Positions 38,532-50,128 of a stretch of DNA of 64,000 nucleotides are shown here, in pieces; position 1 is the first letter of the stretch, and each line of letters starts with the position of its first letter. The stretch covers positions 274,368 to 338,367 of the forward strand of contig QVRM01001397.1 in the NCBI GenBank assembly GCA_003439945.1. Direction: 5' to 3'. Position numbers and translations under genes: made by a program. The notes beneath the pieces are model-generated. The model saw nothing but the letters and a program-made list of their open reading frames with translations. It was not told the origin of the DNA and ran no database searches. Origin of the DNA: Dermanyssus gallinae (lineage: Eukaryota; Arthropoda; Arachnida; Mesostigmata; Dermanyssidae).

Positions 38532-39610
38532 GTTCCACGAACCTTGGAACTCCCTCAGCGTACTTAGTCACCACCTTCAGCTCAGCTGGGCCACCTGGAC
38601 ACCCTGGATGGACGTGGGCCGGCCCATCTTGAGACGAGGTTAGCCCACCGTTTGGACACACGGGCGGCGTAACCTCGTTGTTCGGCGGGCGTCCTTGCTC
38701 TATGTCCGCACGCGGGCGCAACACTTCTTGCCCTCCTTCGGCTTCCAGGAGTTCTGAACAGTGAGTTCGACGGGCGGCCCGGTGAGAAGCCCGGGCGACG
38801 GACGCAATGATGGACCTCGGGTGGCCACTGGTGTCCGGGCCCGCCTCGCCTCGCGATCATGTTTGAGCTGTTTGAGTCGTCCTGCATTCGTTAGCTGCTC
38901 TGGTTAGAAGAGCCGCCAGCAATTGTTCTCTAGCGTCGTGTTTTTTTTGTCGCTCTCAGTTTCTCTTACGCTTACGCTCATACACTCGCACGCTTTCACG
39001 GAACACAATAAGGTTAAGCTGGCCAGTTGTCTCTATGCTATCGGTCTCCTCGATGCTCTCCTCAGATAGAGGAGATTTTTTGCATTTTTTAGATTATGTT
39101 TTTTTATTTGTTTATATTCTTTATTTCCGTTGTTCCGTGTCTGCCTGTCTGTCTTCTCGACCGTCTTAGTCTCGTCGAGACACAACGAACACGTTTAACA
39201 GATACTCGGTTAGACAGAGAAGAACAGTTTAATTAGACTAAAACGGACGTAATGTTATATATGTATATATAAATATATATATAACATTTTTAATTTCAAC
39301 CACAGTGTTCTAGCTGGCACCAAACCAAACTGTTTTGCAGGCAGTACATATGGGTGTGTGTGTGTACTTTGTTTGTACTTACTTTGAAAATATGTTTTAG
39401 GACTAAAAACAAACAACGAGCACGTTCCTCGTATGCTTATCTTGCCTGGCAGCTAACTCTTAACGAAGAATTTTGATGAGCTTTCGTGGAGTGTCTGCTC
39501 AGCTCAACACAGGCTTGAATTGTACGGTAATAAAATTTACAACAACTTTGTTATTATGATGATTAACAAATTATTGTTATATTGTTATTATAACAAATGA
39601 TTAACAAATT

Positions 39611-39642
39611 ATCAAAAGGCTTGTAAAAACAAGCCTTTTGAT
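39611..39642. repeat. 14-bp perfect inverted repeat, AAAA loop
   Basis: ATCAAAAGGCTTGT (39611-39624), AAAA, then ACAAGCCTTTTGAT (39629-39642). The pairing extends five more bases with one mismatch. It sits in AT-rich sequence containing repeated GATTAACAAATTAT. Confidence 0.9.
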
Positions 39643-40061
39643 AGTTTGCTACAATTTGAATTGTCTACTATATCGTGTCGATAGTGCCGTTGTCGCTGCT
39701 GCTACTGCTGTTGCCGTGCTAATATTTGTGTTGCTGCTCTTGTTGCTTTGTTGTTGTTGTTGCGGCTGCGGTCATGTTGTTGTTATGACTTAAGCGGAAC
39801 GCTGTTGCGTTTGACTTCTGTTATGGTTCTGGTTTGCTGTTGACCTATGTTATGGTGGTCATGTAACGTTATCTGGAGAATAAAGGGGTAGTTGGCGCGG
39901 TCGAATGCACGTGCGGTTAGCGCACAGATCTCGTCACAGATCAGCCTCTGGCCGGAGACTCCGCGCATAACTGGCGGCGTGCGGGCCGCTCAGGCTCCAT
40001 GCTCTGGCTGTGTGCGTTCGTGGTTACTTAGCAATATATAGAAATAGCAACAGCAATATGT

Positions 40062-40097
<36 letters not shown>

Positions 40098-40335
40098 GAT
40101 CTAGAACAATCGGAATATGCATAGCGGCAGCAGCAGCGTTGGTGAGCACACTCTATATGTAGTAGGAATTAAATCAAGTTACACTCTCTAGTAGCACACG
40201 ATTAGAAAAACGAAAAGAATAGGAACCAAGCGTAGTTATGGCGAGTATTGCGCGGCGGCTCGAGCAGTAACACAGCACGTAGGTTGTTCGTCGCCGCCAA
40301 ACATTGCTCATGTGCGTTTCGCTTTGTTCATTCGA

Positions 40336-40337
<2 letters not shown>

Positions 40338-40378
<41 letters not shown>

Positions 40379-40494
40379 CACACTCATTCAAGATGTCAAT
40401 ATTTATCATTAGCTACGTTTGTTTCTTTAACAGGACCAAATAACGTACTTAAGTTGCAGATGCTTACACATACTGTAAATGAACACACACATAT

Positions 40495-40525
<31 letters not shown>

Positions 40526-40630
40526 CTCATTCAATATCTCAATATTTATTAGTAGCTATGTTTGTTTCTTTAACAGGACCAAATAAGTACGTAAGCTGCA
40601 GGTGCATACAAATGCTGTGAATGAACCTAA

Positions 40631-40656
<26 letters not shown>
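40338..40656. repeat. TA-punctuated tandem repeat
   Basis: Order: TA array (40338-40371), 104-bp unit (40382-40485), TA array (about 40496-40526), 102-bp unit (40527-40628), TA array (about 40631-40656). The two units share ACTCATTCAA, TTTGTTTCTTTAACAGGACC and AATGAAC and are roughly 84% alike by eye. Confidence 0.9.
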
Positions 40657-40661
<5 letters not shown>

Positions 40662-40951
40662 CATGCGAAGGAGATGGACACATGTCCATCGTGGTACAAA
40701 TTCGTGCATGTTTTGAGGCGGCTCGTAGTATCGTCTCGCCGATGTGTCGTCGTCGAGATGTCGTGTGTGCCCATCCATTTCACTCTTCTCTCTCAAGTTG
40801 TCTCGTGTTTGGATCATGTTGTGCACAACAACTGGCTCGTTTCACCCAACGACCGAGCGAACGAACGAAGAAGTCGCCGGAGTGTCTACCGACCGACTCA
40901 CAGGCGCAGTCGCTGCCGGTAGAGACAGAAAAGAAACCATTAAAGGTGGCT

Positions 40952-40999
40952 GAGGTAGGCGACTTGTTTGAGGTAGGCGACTTGTTTGAGGTAGGCGAC
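40952..40999. repeat. 18-bp tandem repeat
   Basis: Two full copies and two thirds of a third of GAGGTAGGCGACTTGTTT. Copies are identical. Confidence 0.95.
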
Positions 41000-41892
41000 T
41001 AAATGGACAACGACGACGACGACGACATATCCGTTTGTTACTGTTGTTGTTGTTATTGTTGTTGTTGCTGCTGCTAACGCTGTTTGTCAATGGTTGGTGC
41101 TGCCTGTTCAGACGCATGTTCAGACCGACAAGACCAGCGGTCGACTCGAACCCGAACAGCAACAACAACAGCAACGCAATTGTTTGTTGTCATTACAAAC
41201 GAGCTTCGGAAACGCATGCGCGGTTGACGCGGCGTCCGGCGGCGGCGGCGTCGACGGTGGTGGTGAATCGGTCGATATACGGCTCAATCTCTCAATGTCT
41301 TCTCAGTCGCTCTCTCAATCTCTCTCTCTTTCGTCCTCTCTCTCTCTCTCTCGCCCTCTATCTCTCTCTATCTCTGGGGATAGAGCCGTATACCGTATAC
41401 TTCTGTTGTCGTGCGTTTGCTCTTTCACGATATACGTGTACCTGGGGCTGTTAATGACCAATACAAGACGTCGCCGATGCTGCCGGTCCATGATGAAACT
41501 GATGATGGTGATGGTGATGATGATGATGCTGATGATGGTGGTGGTGATGTTGACGACGATGATGATGATGTTAACCAGCGTTACCAATAGTTAGTCAATG
41601 AAATCGTCAACGGTTTTGGCGGCGTCGTAGCGGCGACATTAACAACGATGTCGTTGTCGTTGTTGACGGCGAAGACGGCGACAAGGAGACTGTCTCTGTC
41701 TCGACGCCCTAGACTACCGGGCTCGCCATTGTAGACGGGGCCGCCTTCGGGTCTATATTTGACTTTGACTTTTTTTCGGGCTTGCGTTAACGTACCGGTG
41801 TGCCGTCTGCGTCTTCGTCGTAGCTAAAGCAGATGGGATGCACCTTGAGCAGGTGTGTATGGGTTAGTGGTCGTCTATTTGCGCTCGTGTAG

Positions 41893-41927
<35 letters not shown>

Positions 41928-42828
41928 GGTGTATGATTGTATGTGTGTGTGTGTGTGTGAAAATGTGCCTGTCTCCTAGACGTAGATGCCGTAGTTACAC
42001 CACCCTGATGTACCCGAGACGCGCTATTCGGACACCTATATATATATATATATATATATAAGTATGTCTTTGAGCTTGTACGCAAATTTGTATGCTCTTC
42101 CGCATGCACATGCGTACGTGGAGCTCGTCAACGATGATCAATAACTACCTAGTCGGTCCGTAGGCAGGCAGGCTCATTGGATGACTAGATTCCGCCCGTT
42201 GATGATGTTGTATCATGCCATCACGACCATTAGCTGCCTGCCTATGCGTGTGTGTGTGTGTGTGTGTGTGAGAGAGCTGTTTGACGTGATTGTAGCTGTA
42301 GTTGTTCTTGTTGATTGTTATTTTGATGATGTTGTTATGGTTGCTGCTGTTCTTGTTGTTGTTATTGTTGTTGTTTGTTGTCATTAGTACCCGAGCTACA
42401 ATTTGTTCTTCTCCCTGCTGATGTCGACCTGTCGGTCTGGTTGTGTCGTGGTTTTCGTCAACTCTTCATCGACGACGTTTCAGCTTCTCCTAGCTTGTGT
42501 TGTTGTAACTCCTTTTTCTTCTTCTTCTTCTTCTTCTTGTTCTTCTTCTCCTTTGGCATCGTATTCCCCTCCTCTTCCCTTTCGTCCTGCGTGCGATTTC
42601 TCTTTCCCTATTTCTCGTCATCATTATCTTCTCATCTTCCTCACCTCACAATCTTGTGCTGCTGCTGCTGCTCAACTTCGTAAGTGAGTGAAGAAGGAAG
42701 CTGCTGCCATGTCCCGTGTTCGTGAAGGAGTTCGTTTGCTCCGCGCGCCCAGCCACTTCGCGTTCAACTCGCGCTATGCGCTGCCGCGTCGTTTACTATA
42801 TTGTGCGTGTGTGTGGAGTGTATCTATG

Positions 42829-43022
42829 CATATATATATCTATATATATATATTTATATATATCATATATATATATATATATTATATATATATATATATA
42901 TTAGATATATATAGAATTATATATATATATATATATATAAATAATATACATATATATATATCTATATATATATATAATATCTATATATACTAATATATAT
43001 ATATATATGCATATATATAACT
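42829..43022. repeat. Compound TA-rich satellite patch
   Basis: About 190 bp of TA broken by CATA, TATCTA, TTAGATA and AATA interruptions. The longest TA-dominated tract in the window. Confidence 0.93.
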
Positions 43023-44269
43023 ATATACACGTATCCTACTTGCGACACCTAGCTGTTCTCGTCAGTTCCGCAGCTCTTCCGTCGATTCCTCCGTTGTTGC
43101 TGTCGTTGTCGTCGTTGAGGACCCATCACCGCTTCTCAGATGATTCTCAGCGAGCGCCGATACGAGTCAGCGCTCGTGCGGTTGCCTTCGTAGTAGGGTC
43201 GGTTTGGTGGTCCGGGCGTTCGTCGTCGTTTGATAATGGACGTTGTGATTAGGGTAGCAGCATGTCGTCGTCGTTGTTGCTGCTATTAGTTCTGTTGCTG
43301 TTGGTGCTGCTGCTGTTGCTGTTGTTGCTGTTGCTACGGCCACTCACGCTGGCTGTAGTCCGCTGGTAGTGTAGACAGCATCACATCCGAATGCGAATGT
43401 TTGGCACTCTGATTATCAAGTCGCTTAGAGCTGCTCATTGGTCTGTTTTATCGACGATCGTTGTCCTCATCGTCGTCGTTGTTGTTGTTGTCGTTGGTGT
43501 TGTTGTTGTTGTCGGTTGTTGCTGTTGTTGCTGTTGTTGCGCTTGACCACGTCGTGTCATGACGGCCGCCACGTAGAGGGCTTTGCCCTCAGTGTTCCGG
43601 AGACATTCGTTGTTGCCGTGGTGGTTGATGACGTTGTTGTTGTTGTTGTTGTTGTTGTTATTATCTTTGTTGTTGTTGCTGTTGTTATTGACGTCATCGT
43701 TAGTTATTAATGTGGTCGTCTATCCTATTGTTGTTATTCTGTGATTGTTATTGTTGTTGTTGTTGCTATCTGCCGTTGTTTATGCTGCTGTCCTTGTCGC
43801 AATCGAGTCTGTCACTGTTGTTGGTGCTGTACTTGCTGTTCGAGTCCCTATTTTGTCACTGTGCCCTTACAGGCCCAAAACCGACAGCCGAAAACAATCA
43901 CATATGTTATTATTTTAATTAATATCTATTTCTGTTCATTTCGATGCAACGAGCACATGATTTCTGATCAGGCTGCCTTAGTGTCTGATTGCTGAAGGCG
44001 TCATACAATGCACCCAAACCACGTACAGTTAAAGTCGACGATGTTTTCAAGTCTCATCATCCTTTTTCTCGCATCGTGCTCGTCTTCTGTCTAGCCACAC
44101 TGATCAAGTTTGATAGACGTAGTCATGGTACGACGACCATAGGACTACCACCGTGCCCCATAAAGCGTGCCATGATACCACGTCTGTTACAGGTTGTTCG
44201 GTGAGGCATCATTTAGTTTTGCTGAAGAAAAAAATCCTCTTTAGGGGGTTTGGTAGTATGGGTGAGGGA

Positions 44270-44460
44270 CGTCGAGCCCGGTGACGTGGTGGATTAAGTC
44301 TCTGCCTCGCAACCGGAGGAGGCACATGAATGCGCGGGTTCGAGCCCCACCGTTGCACCGATTTATATTTGCGGAGATCCATCTGTGAAGCAATGTGAAA
44401 AACAGTTCCGTGGACGCTAAATCTTGGCTGAGGGTCAGCCTGAAAACTTTACTTTTCAGT
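44270..44460 (+). mobile_element. tRNA-derived SINE, family 2, copy A
   Basis: B box GGTTCGAGCCC (44337-44347) followed by CACCGTTGCAC, then a body containing AGTTCCGTGGACG and TTGGCTGAGGGTCAGC. The upstream tRNA-like part (GACGTGGTGGATTAAG, about 44283) is a diverged A-box region. The body is shared with 51905-52105 and differs from SINE family 1. Ends are approximate. Confidence 0.8.
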
Positions 44461-46056
44461 ATGGATGAGGGGCGGACGTCGGGCTCGTCAAGGGTGAGCG
44501 AGCGTCTAGCTGGCCATCTGCGAAGATCCCTTGCTAGTTGGACTGTTGCTTTGTCCGTAGAACTGCCGCTAGATCTGCGTCGGCCTCGTCGTAGAGATGC
44601 TCGAGATTCGTCAACAAGTGCGCTGTGCTGATGCTTCTGGCATCTAGCTGCCACTTTCTATGATTGCTCGTGCTACTACAAGTACTACAACTATTTTTTC
44701 CACTGTTACTGATACTGCTGGTGCTGCTGCGGCTACGGCTACTGCGACTATTCTGTAGTGTGCTTAGGACACCAAGCAAGGGCTAAATTGCACACGGAAG
44801 AATACAAAGCCCGTTGATCTCCAACGGGATGTCTCGTTGCCGAGAGTTCGTACCTAATCGCGGTCGTCAGCAGCAGTCTTCAGCACCCCCTTCCCGCCTG
44901 CAAGTAGTCAGAAAGACCACTGTCTACGCCCAAGTCGCACATGATGATCATATTAATAATCATATGAATAGCAATCATAATATGTAGCTGCGTCTGATCC
45001 GCTGCATCGCAATGCCCTGTCGGACTGGCGTACTTCGATTGCCGGCTTCGATTGGCTGGCGATGATAGCCCAGGGGTTGTGGTGTGTGCACGTTGAACTC
45101 TATCCGTCAACCATCCCGCACGGGGTACGGGGGTGCTTCAGTGCCCGCTCGAAAGCCCGCTGCAGAAGACGCCCTCCACCCTCGCTGGTGTTTCGTTGTG
45201 ACCTGCTGCTGGTGGACCTGCAGCGGCCTGCGCCCCCCTGCATGTGCGCGCGTGCGGCCCACTCAACCCAAGTGTTGATGAGTTGACGACTGCGAAGACG
45301 AAGCGTAGCTCAACGATGACATCAATGATTGATATAGTAGTAGCAGTAGTAGTAGTAGTAGTAGTAGTATTATTAGTAGTGGTAGTAGAAGGCTTTACGA
45401 GGCTGGCATTACACATGGTGCCGCCCCTCCCCCCCCCGCCTCTCCCCCGCCGCCTTGTCATCTCCTCTGTCTTGCAACGTTTGAGATGATCCTCTCATAC
45501 TTAGCTGCACTCTTGTCCGCTCTCTCCTCCTATCGGCCCGTGGTGCCATCATGGGCGTCGGTCTTCGGCTCGGTTCGGTGGCGGCGGCGGCGGCGGGGGT
45601 TCGCATTGTCGTGCGCGAATCAACAGCCGGCCCAATAGATTAAAATATGAGATTGGTGTCGATTATGGCGATGATGGTGATGACGGTGATCGTGTTGTTG
45701 TTATTGTTGTTGTTGTTGTTGTTGTTGTTGGCGGCTGCTATCGGTCTGCTATCTGGGCAGCAGATCTGGCTCCCGGTTTGCGCTACTACTGTCAACAGTG
45801 GTCTCCGTGCGTGGTGTACGCCAACGATGATAGCATGATGGCTGTACGGCAATGATACAGCCACATATAGATATTTAGATTATAGAATAGATATTTAGGT
45901 AATATATATTTTCTATATATTTATTTATTACACCATCCTCGTACGGCGCACACAACTAGTCTGTGTTTTCTCCAATTACCCGCCGGCCGGCGGTGCGCTC
46001 CGAACGGCACTCTGAAAACACTCGGTAGTTGTTTAGGACAGATGCCACACGTACAC

Positions 46057-46058
<2 letters not shown>

Positions 46059-46115
<57 letters not shown>

Positions 46116-46140
46116 TATAAATATATATATAGATATATGC
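46059..46140. repeat. (TA)n microsatellite
   Basis: About 52 bp of pure TA followed by TA broken with GCATA and AAATA. Confidence 0.95.
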
Positions 46141-46866
46141 ATACATGATGAACATGCATGCACTTCGGCATCACGTGTGCGAGTTTCGCGAGCTCAGCTG
46201 CTGACCGGCACCAAGCGTCGACACCGACCGCTGGTTAAACGCTTAAGCTAAGCTTTCGCAGCTCGTTGTACTCGACGCGCTTTGTGCTACAGATTCGAAA
46301 CCTGCCACCGCCGCCGCTGATGGCGATGATGAAGATGAAGAAGACGATGAGAATCACGACGAAAGAAGAATCGCGACGAAGGCGTCGTGACCTGTGTCGA
46401 TCCTCACAGTGGACAGCCGATCTCCAGATCGAGTTTGCTGCGAAGCTGCATTTTGCAATGAACAGATGATAACGAGTTTGTTTCCCAGACGGGAAATAGT
46501 CTCGTATGAGGAGAGTGAGGCATGATAAACTGCCGAACACGAAGGTTACAGCGTGATTGGGATCAGCTGTTTTCAGTCCGTGTCCGAGGCTAGACATCGA
46601 GTTCACGATTGGCGTGTACACATACATGCTCTTACACACAGACACACACATGTAAATATATATATATATATATATAGTGATCCACTCTCGGGCGATGCTG
46701 GCCGGATTGGAACGGTTCGCTAAAAAGAGGAAACAGTTAGTTTCATCATAGTTATAGTACTACACTTCTGAGTCGGCTCTTAAGCAGTTGAGATGCGCTT
46801 AAACGTTTGTCCTGGGATCCACCTCCCAGATTCTGTCTTGAAAAAAGAATGATCTCTTCGAGATTC

Positions 46867-46907
46867 TTACAACTTGCTCTTCGTCTTGATCAAAGAGCAA
46901 GTTGTAA
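46867..46907. repeat. 15-bp perfect inverted repeat
   Basis: TTACAACTTGCTCTT (46867-46881) and AAGAGCAAGTTGTAA (46893-46907) flank an 11-base loop. The arms are not simple repeat. Confidence 0.92.
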
Positions 46908-48658
46908 CAAAGACGACACCACATTGTGTGCAGCCATAGTTAGCTTGGCACTCATCGTTTTCCCTAAATGGCAGTATTGGCAGCCGTAACGGCAAGCCTA
47001 CTAGATTTAAAGCGACCGGTTAAATCCGTCGTTGTTTATTCATACACGTATCATACTTGAGTGATAGTTGTTTATTAGCAGTTATGAGCGAGAACAAGAA
47101 CAACAACAATGAAAACACTAGCAATAGCAGCAGTAGTAGTAAAGACACAACAAATTTGTTTCAACAACAATATTTCAAGCACGAGCGACAAGTGAAAGCA
47201 AAACGAGGAGCTCTAGCAGAGAAGGAGGCGGAAGAAGAGGGAATACAGCAGAAAGCCGATTACATCACACGATGCGTGACGCTGAGGCTCTCAGGCGTGG
47301 TAGATAGACACTGAGCCGTAGACACCCGACACATTACCGTGTCGGCGTTTAAGCAAATCATGTTGTGTCGGCGACCTGAGTCGTCTGTAATCGACTGGTA
47401 AGGTCCAACGACAACACCGTTGACCTACGCCGTCGGTTCTTCACAATGTTGACGCCCTTCGGCGGCTTTGGGAAGGTCCTGGTCGAGGGCGAATTCGGCC
47501 CTACTGAGGTGCGCTGGACTGCTTCTGGCCACAATTACGGCTGGCTCCACAAAGTTTCTTTTATGTTTGTTGTACCTACCCTTCGCCATTCTTCGTCCTT
47601 GCCGTTCGTTTTCCTCTTTTATCTCTCTCAAGTCTCTCTCTCTCTCGATCTGGTTCTGTCGCCTTTTGGATTGAGCTCTCGGTGTAGAAGTTTTCAGTGG
47701 TCGGGAAGCGTGCGACTATAGCAGGAGACGGTTATGATTAGCTTTGGTGGTGGTGGGTTCGTAGAACTAGTAGAGGTGAATGAATTCCCTTTCCAACAAT
47801 TACATTTGTCTGCTGCATTTGCTGTTGCTAAGGTTGTTGTTGCTATTGTTTTTGTTGCTGTTGCTGTTGTGGTTTTTGCAGTTGCGGCAGGTGGGGGGGA
47901 GGGGTCGTTGTTGGTCAAAGTCTGCTGCGGCAACCATCGTGTTCATCATTGTTGTCATACTGCGTTTGCTTGTTTTTATTTCTTGTTGTAAACGCCTCGC
48001 TCCTCCTACAAACGGTCAAAGACATCGCTATTATTATTACTATTTTCGTCACCATCATGTACGAGAACAAACTTGCTTAGGATGGCACTAATATAGTAAA
48101 GTTGTATTTGAGTCGCACCAGTAGTAGCAAAATAACCGTAGTGCTAAAAAATACGTAGTTCGTTCAGTAAGGTATTGTTTACTTTTTCTCTTCTCGAAAC
48201 TTGCTCTTTTTGCGTGCAGTGTACAAACAAAAAAACATTAAACTTGTCGTTGGACTAAATGTGCCAAGTTCTAAAAATGCTACGTCAAAAAAGAAAGTTG
48301 CATTGCTTTTTAATCTAATTTTTTTGTTACCGCTTTGATTTACTGGTTACCATTTTATTCACTTGCTGTAATAATAGTAGTAGTGATAACAATTAAACCA
48401 ACCAAAGTAGAAGCGTCAGCGGCGGCGCTGTTCGCCCTCATCTGAATTGATTGCGTTCTATTTTCTTGTGTGACAAGTGTGTGTACACGTATGTACGCGC
48501 TGCAGCTAGATCTTAAATACCCGCACTCTCTAACTGTATGCTGGTCTGTTTCTGTCGTCTGCTGTTGTTATTGTTGTTGTCGTCGTCTGCTGTTGTGTAT
48601 GATGCGACCTCCTCTCTTCGTCTGCAACGACACCGTCTCGAACATGTGGTCGGAACAG

Positions 48659-49267
48659 CCGCGGCGGCGGCAGCTGCTGCTGCAGCGGCAGTGGCGGCGG
48701 CGTCCTCGTCGTCATCATCGTCGTCGTCGACGACGGCAACCATGTCGATGGGAATGTCGATGTCGCGCGCCGCCGCCGCCCGCCGCCGCCAACGCGGCCG
48801 CCGCCGGCGGGCGCGGCCGTAAGCGGGCGTTTTCGTCGTCGCCCTACTCGGACGCGTTCGACGTCAACTCGATGATCCGCTTCTCGCCCAACCAGCTCGT
48901 GTCGTTCATGAACGGCTCGCGGAGCGGCTCGTACGGCCACCTGTCGGCCGGCACCCTCAGCCCGCTCCACCAGCAGCTGCTGCAGAGACACTACCAGTCG
49001 CCGCATCCTCTGTCGTCTGCGGCTGCCGCGGCGGCGGCGGCCGCCGCTGCTGCTTCGGCGGCGGCGGCTGCGGCCGCAGCGGCGGGAACGACGTCAACCA
49101 CGACAACAACAACTACGAGGACGACGACAATATCGCCGCCCGCGGCCGTAACAGCGGCGGGCGGAGGGGGCGCCCTGGCGGCCGTAACAGCGGCTCGAGT
49201 CGCTGCTGCAGCTGCAGCGGCGGCGGCCGTGACGGGCCCCGTGGCGGGGGCCACCGATTTCGGCACG
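48659..49267 (+). CDS. ci: ci/GLI exon D (SUFU-docking region)
   Basis: Conserved core in one frame: [16 protein letters not shown] (from 48815), [40 protein letters not shown]. Drosophila Ci has SRKRALSSSPYSDSFD and NSMIRFSPN at this place, so homology is strong. SYGHLS (48929-48946) is the motif by which GLI/Ci binds Suppressor of Fused, the cytoplasmic and nuclear restrainer of Hedgehog output. After the core come an Ala tract (about 49018-49085), a Thr tract (about 49090-49130) and a second Ala-rich stretch. Phase-0 donor GTAAGT at 49268. The start is uncertain: AG 48658 restores the phase left by exon C, but in a frame (Ala, Ser, then [10 protein letters not shown]) that differs by one base from the conserved frame, with the switch near 48781. 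GC content is very high. Confidence 0.92.
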
Positions 49268-50096
49268 GTAAGTGACTGTCTGCTTGAATGTTTATTGATG
49301 TTTCTTAAGCTGTACGTATCTATGTATGTATGTGCGTGATCGTTGTTGAACGGCTGAAGCTAATATATAAATATATATATATAAATCTACTTCATTCTGG
49401 TTGATGTTTGTAATTAGCCTGTAACGAAGAAAACAGTGTGTGTATGTATGTGTTTGGCTTCGCTCGCAGCTACTGTATTAATTACTGAGACGTTATTAAA
49501 ATGATCTTATTATTCTAGCATTAATACCATTCTTACAATACTTTATTGGTCAGTTAGTATTGCAGTTTTTCTTGTAAGTAAAAATAATATAAATAATATA
49601 TAGTATATTTAGTGTAAAAAAAATAACAATATGTGGTAGCATTTGTAATATGAGAAGAAAAAACTTAAAATAAACAAGACACTGCATCATTGTGTACTAG
49701 CAGAACACCGGTGCACATTCACTACTTTTGTACCTGTTGTTGAAACAGAAAATTCTGGGGCCGGCCAAAAGTTTGTTGTAAGCGGACATCATTGATATTT
49801 CTCATCAGTTCATATAATTGACAGTTTAGAAGCACCATTATTAAATAGGGAAATAATATGTTTGTTATAATTGAATTTTAGTGTTACAGAACATGTGGAA
49901 GTTATACAAGCTTGCTAGTTAGTTAAGTAACGACAAACCCACCAATTATTAACGTGACTAAAATCGTATGATGATGTCAAAAAAACTGGTTATTGTGGTT
50001 GTTAATGGTGTCAATAGACAAACGTAATTATCGTGATAAGTTACTGAGACCAAGGCGTATAGGTCTGACACATCTATAGATCTTAGTTGTGGCACC

Positions 50097-50128
<32 letters not shown>

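Larger units (their letters stand above)
37040..48658 (+). other. ci intron between exons C and D
   Basis: 11.6 kb with no confident gene. Holds TA arrays, CAA block at 37830-37940, GTT blocks at 39700-39785, 41035-41075 and 43255-43790, a SINE family 2 copy, hairpins at 39611 and 46867, the TA-punctuated repeat at 40338 and a GC-richer patch at 38520-38880 open on the minus strand. The exact acceptor for exon D is not certain. Confidence 0.65.
18056..49267 (+). other. ci/GLI gene, visible part
   Basis: Span of the recognised Hedgehog-effector gene: four exons and three complete introns of about 9.3, 9.3 and 11.6 kb. Splicing phases agree at each junction: ...GG|C gives Gly, A|AT gives Asn, and G|CC gives Ala if exon D starts at 48659. 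The encoded part corresponds to the N-terminal regulatory region of GLI/Ci, ending before the zinc fingers. The remaining exons must lie beyond the right edge, because no C2H2 motif follows in the window. Confidence 0.88.
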
